41,668 nucleotides of DNA from Rubripirellula sp. (lineage in GTDB: Bacteria > Planctomycetota > Planctomycetia > Pirellulales > Pirellulaceae): positions 59,106 to 100,773 of the forward strand of contig JAAXJB010000106.1 in the NCBI GenBank assembly GCA_012270065.1, written 5' to 3'. Within the stretch, counting starts at the first letter, position 1, and each line of letters begins with the position of its first letter. The position numbers and the translations under genes are program-made. Positions 9,864 through 18,351 of the stretch are shown here, piece by piece. The notes under the pieces are model-generated. The model made no database searches. It was given only the letters and a program-made list of their open reading frames with translations, and had not been told where the DNA came from.

Positions 9864-10185
9864 CCAGTCAAGGCGACTCGACAACGGTTTTCAGTGGCAA
9901 CAGGTAATGAATGATTGTTTGCGTACAGTCGCCATTACCCAGGACCAAGTGAATCCAGGTTACGTACCGCGTGCAACACCCCGGAGAATGTACCCCGCGG
10001 TTCCCTCACCAAACGCAAGCCTGACATTCTGGGCCATTGACGCGTTCTGCTGACGCATGCTGTTTGCACCGTCCTTGGGAATCCACCGGCCCCGGTTTCT
10101 TCGCAAATCTCTGTTTGAACCAATCGCGTCTCAAGGCATCCTCGACGCGATGAGGTGCGGCTTTCAAAACATGCTGTCAGGAGCG
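9864..10185. other. Convergent intergenic gap without recognised features
   Basis: This 322-bp gap lies between the ends of the GroES-like gene (+) and the propeller gene (-). The short open frames in it have atypical composition and no family resemblance. I found no strong hairpin with a T-tract, no repeat and no RNA gene. Confidence 0.5.
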
Positions 10186-11472
10186 TCAATCCTTCAGGCG
10201 ATAGCACATCAACTTGCCCTGTTCCCGAAGATACAGCTTGCCATTGGCAATGGTGGGATGTGCCCAGGTTTTACCCTCCTGATACGCCGGTTCAAAAGTG
10301 CCAATTTCCCGATATGCCTCGGGAGTGGCCTCGAGAAGAATGACCACACCATCCTGGCGACGCATGATGATGCGTCCATCGGCGTAAATCAAACTGGTCT
10401 CACCCTTGCCCTCAGACCTTTCTGGTCCCCAGGCAACCTCACCAGTTTTCATGTTCAAGCAAATCGGCAAACCACTCCCATTACCGTGTCCTGCATAGAT
10501 GTATCCGTTGACCAGAGTCATTCCGCCGTGCTTGTTCTGAAACTGCTTTGAATCGAGCCAATAGACTTCTTCTGCCGTTACACCGTCACCATTGGCGACA
10601 AGTTTCAGACAGGCAGCTCCGGTGTTGTAAGCCGTGCTGGTAAAAACCAGATCTCCGTCAACGACAGCAGTGGGAATATTTGCGGTGCCATTGGAAACAC
10701 GGACATACCGCCAAAGCAGTTTTCCATCCTTGGCCCGAATTCCAATCAAACCCCGTCCGACCAATTGCACGTATTGCTTCACGCCAGCTCCATTGCTGGT
10801 GATGATCGATGCATAACCGGCACCGTCACGGATGTTTTTGCTATTAACACCTTCCTCATCACCATATTCCGGCAACTTCGTAGCCCAAACCTGCTTGCCG
10901 GAAATCTTATCGAGGGCAACGACCATCCCGTCTGGTCCACCTGGTGTGCATAGCACCCAGTCGCCGTCGACCAGAGGTGATTCACTGAACCCCCAACCGC
11001 TCATCATTTTCCCGCCCCAGTCAGAGAAGTTCCGGGACCAGATTTCGTCCCCGCTTTCACGATTGAGACAGACAATTTTTCCATCACTCGACACGAGGTA
11101 AAGTCGGTCCCCGTCAATCGTTGGTGTTGTCCGACTGCCCTCATAACCGTGCTTGGGAGCCCCCTCTGTGATGGCTTTCTTCCAGACGATTTTCCCATCG
11201 TTTGCGTCAATCGCGATGGCCGACTGACTGTCATCGAAATTTCCCGTCGTGTAGATGCGATCTCCTTTGACGGTAACGCTGGCGTAACCAGCCCCCAAAC
11301 CATCTGCCATCCATGCCAGTGGAGGCCCATCATCACCCCATTGGTCATAAAGTCCCGTTTCACTCGACAGGTTCGCACGCCCGGAACCGCGCCATTGCAG
11401 CCAGTCTTCAGCTTTCAGGACATCATGGTGCGTCAGACAAATAACCAAGCTCAAAGCCAAAAAGATCCGCAT
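10186..11472 (-). CDS. Secreted PQQ-like beta-propeller protein
   Basis: A 428-residue exported protein. The start ATG 11472 gives a clear signal peptide (MRIFLALSLVICLTHHDVLKA), whereas the longer frame from 11523 would bury it. The mature part begins DWLQWRGSGRANLSSETGL, the usual opening of planctomycete PQQ-like proteins (WxxWRGxxxxG). It then shows repeated blades with the pattern GDRxYxxxxxGxIxxxDxxxGxxxW, for example near residues 65, 120, 155 and 270. The fold is that of PQQ dehydrogenases and BamB, but no quinoprotein catalytic residues are evident. It may bind ligands or proteins in the periplasm. Tryptophan-docking repeats are regular, so the gene looks intact. It may be the last gene of a three-gene minus-strand group with the membrane protein 150 bp upstream. 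Confidence 0.85.
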   Translation of the reverse strand: MRIFLALSLVICLTHHDVLKAEDWLQWRGSGRANLSSETGLYDQWGDDGPPLAWMADGLGAGYASVTVKGDRIYTTGNFDDSQSAIAIDANDGKIVWKKAITEGAPKHGYEGSRTTPTIDGDRLYLVSSDGKIVCLNRESGDEIWSRNFSDWGGKMMSGWGFSESPLVDGDWVLCTPGGPDGMVVALDKISGKQVWATKLPEYGDEEGVNSKNIRDGAGYASIITSNGAGVKQYVQLVGRGLIGIRAKDGKLLWRYVRVSNGTANIPTAVVDGDLVFTSTAYNTGAACLKLVANGDGVTAEEVYWLDSKQFQNKHGGMTLVNGYIYAGHGNGSGLPICLNMKTGEVAWGPERSEGKGETSLIYADGRIIMRRQDGVVILLEATPEAYREIGTFEPAYQEGKTWAHPTIANGKLYLREQGKLMCYRLKD

Positions 11473-11622
11473 CAACGATCTCCAGAATCGGAAGGAAGGA
11501 AACTGGCGATGATGAATCGCCAAAGGGGAGTTTGAGAATACTGGATTTTGCTGCAGCTTGCAGCCACTTGCCGCGTAATTGCGACAAAGATTCGAAGAAT
11601 CAAAGAGATCAAAATCGGATTC

Positions 11623-11985
11623 TCAGTCGCTCTCTTCCTGCAGCATCTGTTTGCGCAGTTCGGGCATCTTGGATTTCAAATAACGCTGTGTGTGAATTGC
11701 ATCGATTCCGGCCAGCAGGACGACAACCACCAAGGCAACCATCACGCTGCACCACATGGCCACCCAAACCGCTCCCAGTCCGAAGAAAGCTGCAACGATC
11801 GCGGCAAAACCGCACCCCGCCAGGATGACATGAATTCGCCTGCGTGAACGCGTTCTACGCGTGTGATACTTTTTGTCCAGGTCGGTACTGAAATTCTCGC
11901 TCGGCCAGCCCTGCGTATCCTGATGGTGAAGCCAACCTGCAAACGCAATCAGCGTGACCCCCAGAACCAAGCTACCTGCAAACAT
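11623..11985 (-). CDS. Small membrane protein, unknown function
   Basis: A 120-residue protein with three predicted membrane helices: residues about 2-19 (MFAGSLVLGVTLIAFAGW), about 50-72 and about 73-95. A basic loop (HTRRTRSRRR, about residues 41-50) precedes the second helix and a charged C-terminal tail follows the third. It is not recognised as a named family. It starts 25 bp after the stop of the M28 gene on the same strand, so the two are likely co-transcribed. The positive-inside rule suggests that the basic loop and the C-terminal tail are on opposite or re-entrant sides; topology is not settled. Confidence 0.75.
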   Translation of the reverse strand: MFAGSLVLGVTLIAFAGWLHHQDTQGWPSENFSTDLDKKYHTRRTRSRRRIHVILAGCGFAAIVAAFFGLGAVWVAMWCSVMVALVVVVLLAGIDAIHTQRYLKSKMPELRKQMLQEESD

Positions 11986-12010
11986 CTTTCACTCCCAAAC
12001 ATCTTCCAAC

Positions 12011-13309
12011 TTACTGGCCCAGCAACCACTGGTGCACGACCCAGACGACAGCAGCAAGTGACTCACCACTGCAGTTTTCAGGGATGTCTTTTTCAGTGTG
12101 CCAGTAACTTGGCGCACCGAATCCGGGCCGCGGGTAATCAAAATCGATCAAGTCGACGGTTGGAATTCCCGCGATCCTGTTCAACGGAATATGGTCATCG
12201 TCAATCGTGTGCCGTGGGCGTGACACAAATGCGCGAACACCGAGACGATCGGCTGTCTGCCAGATTCCGCGTGCAACATCACGCGCATACTTGAGGCTGT
12301 TTTTTTCGTAATAAATCCGCAACTCGCGATCCCCGACCATGTCCAACAGAACACCCGCCTGATACGGAACAGCCGGAGGCTGGGATTTGTACTTTTCTGC
12401 GAAATAAGTTGAGCCAAGAAAATAATCATCCCGCCCCTGCTCAAAAACAAATTCTTCTCCGTCAAACAGCACGATGTCCACACCAACATCGGATGGCAAA
12501 TCGCCTAACTGATGAGCAAGTTCCATCAAGGCAGCAACACCACTGCCACCATCATTGGCACCGACAAAAACACCTTTCGGATTGTTCCGATCACGATCTG
12601 GATAAGGCCGTGTATCGTAGTGGGCACACAGCAGAAATCGCTTCGGGCGTAGCGGATACCAGGACGCGATCAGATTTGCCAACTCGACCGCTTCACCAGT
12701 CTCGGGGTGCCTGATTTCAAAGCTCTGCAGACTGACCTTCGCACCCTTCTTCTCAAAAAAACTCGTGAGCAAATCCTGCTGCTCTCTCATTTGTGGTGAG
12801 CCTGACGGTCGAGTCCCCAGATCACACACCTGCTTGAGATAACGGAACGCCCGATCGGGTTCATATCGTGAAGGAATTGTCCCGTTTGTCGGCCCCGCGG
12901 CTGCCGGTTCACGATCCATGTCACTGAATAACCACAAGACCAGCACGAACATTCCGAAGCAGCCGATCAGCACCGAAATCCCATGCATGCGACTGCGACC
13001 ACGTCGGCGTGCCGACGTCTTTCGTATGCCATCGACAACGGAGGTTCCAGGAGTGTCGACAACGGAGGTTCCAGGAGTGTCGACAACGGAGGTTCCAGGA
13101 GCGTCCAAGTGTTGCCTCGCCCCTGATTGCGTGTTTTTTTCATCAGGCAGAGATCGAGCGACCGACTTCACCTGACGATGCAGGCTGCTTCCTCTGGATT
13201 CATGCGTCTGCATCATGCGGAAACTCGCTTTGAAATCGAGGCAATGTGAGCAAAACATCACGTCTGGAGCATCGGGTTTGGAGTCAACGATTATCTTGTT
13301 CTGCTGCAC
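12011..13309 (-). CDS. M28 family glutaminyl-peptide cyclotransferase-like metalloenzyme
   Basis: A protein of up to 432 residues whose catalytic part (about residues 147-432) is of the M28/glutaminyl cyclase type. Single-zinc ligands are visible as Asp in GANDGGSG, Glu in LFDGEE and His in DDDHIP; the DDHIP context is closer to glutaminyl cyclases than to aminopeptidases. CDLGTRPSGSPQMREQQ is the usual opening of the domain. Residues about 109-129 are one hydrophobic signal anchor preceded by RRRGRSR, so the enzyme probably faces the periplasm. The start is unclear: ATG 13309 gives a 107-residue cytoplasmic stretch holding an 8-residue repeat (69-93), ATGs at codons 18 and 32/33 are alternatives, and ATG 12988 (codon 108) would start right at the anchor. 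The small membrane gene follows after 25 bp. Confidence 0.82.
   Translation of the reverse strand: MQQNKIIVDSKPDAPDVMFCSHCLDFKASFRMMQTHESRGSSLHRQVKSVARSLPDEKNTQSGARQHLDAPGTSVVDTPGTSVVDTPGTSVVDGIRKTSARRRGRSRMHGISVLIGCFGMFVLVLWLFSDMDREPAAAGPTNGTIPSRYEPDRAFRYLKQVCDLGTRPSGSPQMREQQDLLTSFFEKKGAKVSLQSFEIRHPETGEAVELANLIASWYPLRPKRFLLCAHYDTRPYPDRDRNNPKGVFVGANDGGSGVAALMELAHQLGDLPSDVGVDIVLFDGEEFVFEQGRDDYFLGSTYFAEKYKSQPPAVPYQAGVLLDMVGDRELRIYYEKNSLKYARDVARGIWQTADRLGVRAFVSRPRHTIDDDHIPLNRIAGIPTVDLIDFDYPRPGFGAPSYWHTEKDIPENCSGESLAAVVWVVHQWLLGQ
13032..13103. repeat. 24-bp in-frame tandem repeat, three copies
   Basis: Three head-to-tail copies of a 24-bp unit lie at 13032-13055, 13056-13079 and 13080-13103; the third has one T-to-C change. 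On the minus strand, within the M28 gene frame, each unit encodes eight residues of the pattern D-T-P-G-T-S-V-V. The length keeps the frame whatever the copy number. If translation starts at 12988 instead, the repeat lies in the 5' leader of the mRNA. Confidence 0.95.
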
Positions 13310-13644
13310 TTCAGTAGGTCAGGAAGCTCCGCATTCCTGAGAGCAACGTCGGCATCAGACACGCTGACACTTGGCCCCCAAACGTATACTTTAGGGTAGA
13401 ACAAACGATAAAAAACACGCAACTTGGAATTCCATCATTCGTCCACCATTTCCATTGTCGCTGATTTACCAGCCTTGGATACCGCCCTCCAGTGAAATGC
13501 CAAAATCAACTCACAAGTCCGATTCACGTGATTAACCGACACACGGATCCCTGTTTTGAGCCGTATAATTGATGCCAGAGGGTTTTCATCTCCAGCCAGC
13601 CGTGCGTTGTTTGGGAACTATCCGTGCTACACACCCGAATATCC
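13310..13644. other. Divergent intergenic region, M28 gene / NfeD operon
   Basis: A 335-bp divergent gap that must hold promoters for both sides. A TATAAT hexamer at 13564-13569 is the only good match seen for the plus strand (listed separately). No RNA gene or repeat was recognised. A short A-rich run near 13408 is unremarkable. Confidence 0.5.
13564..13569 (+). promoter_or_regulatory. Candidate -10 element of the nfeD operon
   Basis: A perfect TATAAT lies 75 bp upstream of the ATG at 13645. No good -35 hexamer is found 16-18 bases upstream, so this is a weak call resting on one hexamer and its sensible position. Confidence 0.3.
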
Positions 13645-15813
13645 ATGATCAGCTCTTTCCCGAAATTCCTGAAACCATGCCTGGCGATGGCCTTGGTGAT
13701 GACACTGCACCAACTGGTGCGAGCTCAGGAAACACAGGAAAACGAACCTAAAACCGGATACGAAATCAGTGTCCCAATTCCGCTGGACACCTCGTCTGCC
13801 ACGCAACTCGTCAAAAACCTGACGCTGCTGACGGAATCTTTGCCAGAAGATCGGCGAACGACAGTGGTTCTGAAACTCCAAAACGAAGCCACAGCATCAG
13901 CTGGAAAAACTGCCTTCGAGGACGCTCTGAAAGTAGCTCGGGCGATCACTTCCCCCAAGCTCCGTCGTTTGAAAATCGTGACGTATCTTGACGGCGAAAT
14001 CAGCGGTCATGTCGTTCTGACCGTCATTGCCTCAGAGGCCCTGGTCACCACACAGAATGCCGTGCTTGGAAATGCATCGGCTGACGAAGAAACCCCAGAT
14101 CCGACGATCCGGCTTACCTATGAGTCGATTGCTGAGAGACGCGGACTGTTCCCCAAGCCGATGGTTGCTGCTCTGGTCGACCCCGGGTTGGAACTGGCCG
14201 AGATCACACGTCTGGGCGGCGAGCAGGAGTTCGTCACCACAAGCAAACTTGCCGAGCTTCGGAAAGAAGGAAAGATCTTAAGTGAAAATGTGATCAGCCC
14301 TGCTGGTACCCCGCTTCAACTTGACGCAAGGACATTGCGTCGCGCACGCATCTCTGCCGGTCTTGTCAATTCGTTTGAACAGGCATCCGAGGTCCTCGAC
14401 CTTGCCGAACTCAAGCCGCTACAACAAGCCGGGGTGCTCGGCGCTGCCAATGGAGTCCTGCTGGAAATTACTGGATCAATCGTGCCGGGACGCGTGCAAC
14501 GCTGGCAAAGCAACCTCAATGCGACACTCACATCGGATGAAATCAATACCTGGCTGATTTCGATCGACTCGACAGGTGGCGACCTGAATGGCAGCATGAC
14601 ACTTGCTGGCTGGTTTTCCAAGCCAGAGCCTCCTCTACGTACAGTTGCGGGATTCATCAACGGTGAAGCTCGCGGCGATGCAGCTGTTCTTGCCTTGGCC
14701 TGCAAACCTCTGCTGATGGGCCCCGATGCAACCATTGGCGGTCCAGGATCCTATGCCATCACGGAAGAAGACCTTCAAAAGTACGACGAACTCATCAGCC
14801 AGATTGCAATCTCGACCAATCGACCATCGGCACTGTTACGAGGCCTGCTTTTGCCCGACATGGAGGTTTACCGATACACCAACCGCAAAACCGGTCGAAT
14901 TCGTTATGCCACCGAACAGGACATCATTTACAACGCCGAAGACCCCGAAGCAGAAAAAGCGAAATGGAAACGGGGCGAACTGATCGAATTGGATGAAGGA
15001 TTGACCACGGCAACCGCAATCTCGCTTGGACTTGTCGATGGTGAGACAGCATCACTGGAAGAATCAGCCACAACTCTGGGACTTCCAGCTACCCCTCCAC
15101 TTGTTTCCGACCGGGGCCTGATTCGTTTCGTAGAAAGGATCGGCCGCAGTGGCAGCTTTGCATTCCTGCTTCTTTTTATCGGCTTCATTGCCTTGTCGAC
15201 GGAAGCCAGCGCGCCTGGGCTGGGTGTTCCCGGCTTCATAGCGATCACCTGCTTCGCCCTGTTCTTCTGGATGAAGTTCCTTGCTGGCACAGCAGAATGG
15301 CTGGAACTGATCGCATTCACGTTGGGTCTGCTTTGCATCGGAATCGAAATTTTTGTACTCCCGGGATTCGGGATCTTTGGAATTGGCGGTGTGTTGTTGA
15401 TGCTGCTCGGAATCGTCCTGATGAGCCAGACCTTCGTCATGCCACAAAACACCTTTCAGTACCAGATGCTGAACCAGGGCATCTGGACCGCGTTGTCGGC
15501 GGTGCTTGGGATGGGCACAGGCCTGGCGGCCATGCGTTTCCTCCTTCCTCACGTGCCGCTATTCAGCGGCCTGGTGATGGAACCCGTGGACGAGTCGCAG
15601 ATCACCGAAGCAGAAAAACTCGCGGATTACAGCAACTTGCTGGGACTGGCGGGTGTGACGACAACACCGCTGCGTCCTGCTGGCAAAATAAAAATCGACA
15701 ATCAACTCGTCCAGGTTGTCAGCGATGGCTCTGTCGTGAAGTCCGGACAGACAGTTCGTGTGATTGAAGTCAACGGGACCCGGGTTGTCGTGGAAGCGGT
15801 TGAAGACACATGA
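13645..15813 (+). CDS. Long NfeD-family membrane protein with two ClpP/crotonase-like domains
   Basis: A 722-residue protein. ATG 13645 gives a signal peptide (MISSFPKFLKPCLAMALVMT, cleavage likely after VRA near residue 26); a GTG at 13624 is an alternative. Two successive ClpP/SppA-like domains are seen: the first at about 35-145 and the second at about 275-420 with SIDSTGGDLNGSM and MGPDATIGGPG. In both, the position where 1510-N/SppA enzymes carry the nucleophilic serine is glycine (EISG at 118-121, EARG at 341-344), so the protein may be proteolytically inactive. Four or five membrane helices at about 500-625 and a C-terminal NfeD OB-fold (about 650-720) follow. The next NfeD-like gene overlaps by four bases (ATGA), so the two are translationally coupled. 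Family members work with flotillin-like proteins in membrane organisation, but no flotillin gene is adjacent. Confidence 0.87.
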   Translation: MISSFPKFLKPCLAMALVMTLHQLVRAQETQENEPKTGYEISVPIPLDTSSATQLVKNLTLLTESLPEDRRTTVVLKLQNEATASAGKTAFEDALKVARAITSPKLRRLKIVTYLDGEISGHVVLTVIASEALVTTQNAVLGNASADEETPDPTIRLTYESIAERRGLFPKPMVAALVDPGLELAEITRLGGEQEFVTTSKLAELRKEGKILSENVISPAGTPLQLDARTLRRARISAGLVNSFEQASEVLDLAELKPLQQAGVLGAANGVLLEITGSIVPGRVQRWQSNLNATLTSDEINTWLISIDSTGGDLNGSMTLAGWFSKPEPPLRTVAGFINGEARGDAAVLALACKPLLMGPDATIGGPGSYAITEEDLQKYDELISQIAISTNRPSALLRGLLLPDMEVYRYTNRKTGRIRYATEQDIIYNAEDPEAEKAKWKRGELIELDEGLTTATAISLGLVDGETASLEESATTLGLPATPPLVSDRGLIRFVERIGRSGSFAFLLLFIGFIALSTEASAPGLGVPGFIAITCFALFFWMKFLAGTAEWLELIAFTLGLLCIGIEIFVLPGFGIFGIGGVLLMLLGIVLMSQTFVMPQNTFQYQMLNQGIWTALSAVLGMGTGLAAMRFLLPHVPLFSGLVMEPVDESQITEAEKLADYSNLLGLAGVTTTPLRPAGKIKIDNQLVQVVSDGSVVKSGQTVRVIEVNGTRVVVEAVEDT

Positions 15814-16388
15814 GCGATCTCATTTATTCGATTGTCGCACTTTGCGTTTTTTTCATACTTCTGGTTTGTGAATTCCTGCTGCCCACCGGTGGACTGCTGG
15901 GGGTTCTGGCAGTTGGCTCGTTGATCACCGCCATCGCTCTGGCATTCAAATACAGCACCATCGCCGGCATCGTGGTGTGCTGCTTCGTCGCCATCTCGTC
16001 GCCGTTTTTCATTCTCTTCCTGATTCGAATCTGGCCAAACACGCCAGTTGGAAAAAGAATGCTGAACGTCAGACGTGGCCAAACGACGCGTCCACCAACC
16101 AAAACTACCAGCGGTGGAACGCCGCTGGATGAACTGGTCGGCCAGCGAGGAGTTGCAAAAACAAATCTGTTACCAAGCGGCCTGATCATGATTGCCAACG
16201 AGAAACTGGACGCAGTCAGCACCGGACTCCCCATCGATGCTGACAGGCCCATCGAAGTCGTCAGGATCGAAGCCGGTCACATTCAGGTTCGTGAACTTAC
16301 CGACGACGAAATCCAAGCAGATGCCAATCGTCAACCCACGTCACCCAGTCTTCTTGAGGACTCACTGGACTCGTTCGCGTCGGAGTAA
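15810..16388 (+). CDS. Short NfeD-like membrane protein
   Basis: A 192-residue protein with two to three hydrophobic helices in the first 80 residues (LIYSIVALCVFFILLVCEFL, then a stretch of about 30-50 and one of about 52-75) and an OB-like C-terminal domain at about 105-170 (DELVGQRGVAKTNLLPSGL, then IEVVRIEAGHIQVREL). This matches the short NfeD architecture. Its ATG overlaps the stop of the long NfeD gene (ATGA at 15810-15813), strong evidence that both are made together and may form a complex. The C-terminal tail of about 20 residues is polar. In many bacteria a flotillin-like gene follows at this place; here the next gene is a YmdB-type phosphodiesterase 252 bp downstream. Confidence 0.82.
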   Translation: MSDLIYSIVALCVFFILLVCEFLLPTGGLLGVLAVGSLITAIALAFKYSTIAGIVVCCFVAISSPFFILFLIRIWPNTPVGKRMLNVRRGQTTRPPTKTTSGGTPLDELVGQRGVAKTNLLPSGLIMIANEKLDAVSTGLPIDADRPIEVVRIEAGHIQVRELTDDEIQADANRQPTSPSLLEDSLDSFASE

Positions 16389-16640
16389 AGCCAGCATCCA
16401 ACCTGATCCCCCGGGCCAGGACAGCCAACCCGGTCGTCGATCATCACACATGATCGTATCGGGTGACGCGTCGTTTTCCTGAATGAACAGAAGAAACCTG
16501 ATGGCGGAAACGGAAACCAATCCAACAGCCACCCACATCTCTGGCAAAGCAGCCAGCATGCTGATCTCCCGGAAGAAATCGCGTATGATGAGGGTCAGGC
16601 GAATTCAACTCTTCTCAAAACGACTCATGCCTCCCGTTCC

Positions 16641-17420
16641 ATGCGAATTCTGTTCCTAGGCGACATTGTTGGAAAACCCGGTTATTCAGCAGTACTGAAA
16701 CACGCAGAAGAGCTGCGAAAAAAAGAACAGCTTGACGCGTTGGTCGTGAATGCCGAAAACGCTTCCGATGGCTCCGGCTTGATGCCGCGGCAATACAATC
16801 GCCTGCTGGAAGCAGGAGTTGATGCAATCACGCTGGGAGATCACATCTACCGCTGCCGCGAAATCATCCCGGTTCTGGAAACCAGCAAACGCATGGTCAA
16901 GCCAGCCAACTATCCGGGTGACGCTACCGGACGCACGTGGACCATTGTTGACACACCCGCAGGACCTTTGGGGATCATTTCATTGCTGGGTCGTGTCTAC
17001 ATGCGGCCGGTCGACTGTCCATTCGATGCCGTTGATGCGGCTCTCGAGGAAATTGGTGATGCAACCAAGCACATCCTTGTTGATGTGCACGCGGAAGCAA
17101 CCAGCGACAAGCAACTGCTCGGTCGTTACCTTGACGGAAAGGTAACCGCCGTCCTGGGCACACACACCCATGTGCCCACTGCAGATGCTCACGTCATGGA
17201 ACACGGCACTGCGTTTCAATGCGATGTCGGAATGTCTGGCCCCTACGACAGCATCATCGGCCGGGATGTGCGGCGGGTGATGAAAACAACCAGATCGTTT
17301 GAACCCTGCCACTTTCATGTGGCCACAGGTGACATTCGGCTTTGTGGTGCAATTGTCGAATCCAAAGCCAATGGCCATGCCAAGTCAATCCGGCGGTTTG
17401 AGATGTCGGTTTCGGAATGA
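16641..17420 (+). CDS. YmdB-type metallophosphoesterase (TIGR00282)
   Basis: A 259-residue cytoplasmic protein aligned end to end with Bacillus subtilis YmdB, a 2',3'-cyclic nucleotide phosphodiesterase. Ligands are seen as Asp8 (FLGDIVG), Glu39 and Asn40 (NAENAS), His68, and His residues in DVHAEATS and GTHTHVPTAD. At residue 67 the usual Asn of GNH is Asp (TLGDHIY). The C-terminal CDVGMSGPYDSIIG block is typical of the family. Start ATG 16641 gives MRILFLGD directly. It lies 252 bp after the NfeD-like pair in the same direction and 136 bp before the convergent HisA-like gene. Substrate in this organism is unproven. Confidence 0.9.
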   Translation: MRILFLGDIVGKPGYSAVLKHAEELRKKEQLDALVVNAENASDGSGLMPRQYNRLLEAGVDAITLGDHIYRCREIIPVLETSKRMVKPANYPGDATGRTWTIVDTPAGPLGIISLLGRVYMRPVDCPFDAVDAALEEIGDATKHILVDVHAEATSDKQLLGRYLDGKVTAVLGTHTHVPTADAHVMEHGTAFQCDVGMSGPYDSIIGRDVRRVMKTTRSFEPCHFHVATGDIRLCGAIVESKANGHAKSIRRFEMSVSE

Positions 17421-17556
17421 ATCCAACCCCGGATCTCCACAACACAGCGTCTCCACGACACAGGAAATCATCGCCCCTGTGGACTCTTGGGAACAGAATT
17501 GATCCCGTTAAGCAACCACGCACACACGACAACAGCCAATGCGGCTTCAGCAATGA

Positions 17557-18351
17557 CTACTTGGGATGCTGCAAAGCTGTTGCAACGAGACAGCCATTGC
17601 AGCCCGAGCGAATGAGCCCGATGGCATCATTGGCATCACGAATCCCTCCCCCAGACCAGATTGTCATCGCCGAATTCTTTTCTTTCAGCCCGCGACAGAT
17701 TTCCCCCGTCACAGGCCCCTGTTCCCTGCCGACCCAGGCAAGATCGAGAACCACAACACGGTTGACTCCAAGTCGCTGTGACTCAGTGATCCAGACGTCG
17801 ACCTCATTCGATGGACGGTGTTGATTGTCAGACACTGAATGCATGTGATCTGAAGCTGAACATGCCCGCAGTTTCGGTGAAACGATCAAATCACCCGCTC
17901 GATAATCAAGCCCCAGCCAGACCTTGTCAACAGAAACCCGCTCCGTAAGTCGAGACAGCTCTTCCGGCGAGGAAACCGATTCTGTCGATGCGATCACTCC
18001 GGAACAAACCCCCGCATCCAACAGATTGCAAATGGATTTCAGCGTTGCGTGGGACTCAGGCCCACGCCAACCGGGATCAACGATCATTTCGCCATCAAAC
18101 AACGCGCCCAAACGTCGTAACAGGTCCACCTGCAGAGGCCGCCCACTGATCGCGTCAAGGTCAGCAACGTAAAGCGATTGGACCCCTCGCCTGCGGTAGT
18201 GTTGTGCCAACGCGATCGGATCACCCACGCAGAAAGCAACCGGTTGGTAGTTTGCCCGATCACCGGCAATTGCATGCACTGCCTTGCCATCCAACAGGTC
18301 GACGACACCAACGATGTTTTCGATGGGCCATTCCTGCATTGGTAAGGTCAA
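17557..18351 (-). CDS. HisA/HisF-related TIM-barrel protein (archaeal hisA-like type)
   Basis: A 264-residue protein with the HisA/HisF half-barrel pattern: VVDLLDGKAVHAIAGDRANYQP near residue 16 corresponds to the N-terminal phosphate-site strand with its Asp. SLYVADLDAISG (about 59-70) matches the HisA LHLVDLDGA motif. The second half has VVVLDLAWVGREQGP and WSGGGIRDANDA, the C-terminal phosphate-binding motif. It diverges from true HisA in between, with an inserted stretch at about 160-185, and no other his gene is present. Related proteins (hisA/hisF-related, COG1411 type) are known from methanogens and from organisms with tetrahydromethanopterin-linked C1 metabolism. Its ATG overlaps the stop of the upstream DUF2617 gene by four bases, so the two are translationally coupled. 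The real substrate is unknown. Confidence 0.82.
   Translation of the reverse strand: MTLPMQEWPIENIVGVVDLLDGKAVHAIAGDRANYQPVAFCVGDPIALAQHYRRRGVQSLYVADLDAISGRPLQVDLLRRLGALFDGEMIVDPGWRGPESHATLKSICNLLDAGVCSGVIASTESVSSPEELSRLTERVSVDKVWLGLDYRAGDLIVSPKLRACSASDHMHSVSDNQHRPSNEVDVWITESQRLGVNRVVVLDLAWVGREQGPVTGEICRGLKEKNSAMTIWSGGGIRDANDAIGLIRSGCNGCLVATALQHPK

Noticed and set aside
10186-11472. Calling the first propeller BamB or a quinoprotein dehydrogenase
   Set aside because: It shares the propeller fold, but no lipoprotein signal, no bam or der neighbours and no PQQ-site residues are evident.
17459-17481. CACAGG/CCTGTG hairpin between the ymdB-like and HisA-like genes as terminator
   Set aside because: A six-base stem with an 11-base loop and no T-run is too weak to call.
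17557-18351. Calling the HisA-like gene hisA
   Set aside because: Key spacing differs, there is an extra stretch near residues 160-185, and no his gene is adjacent.
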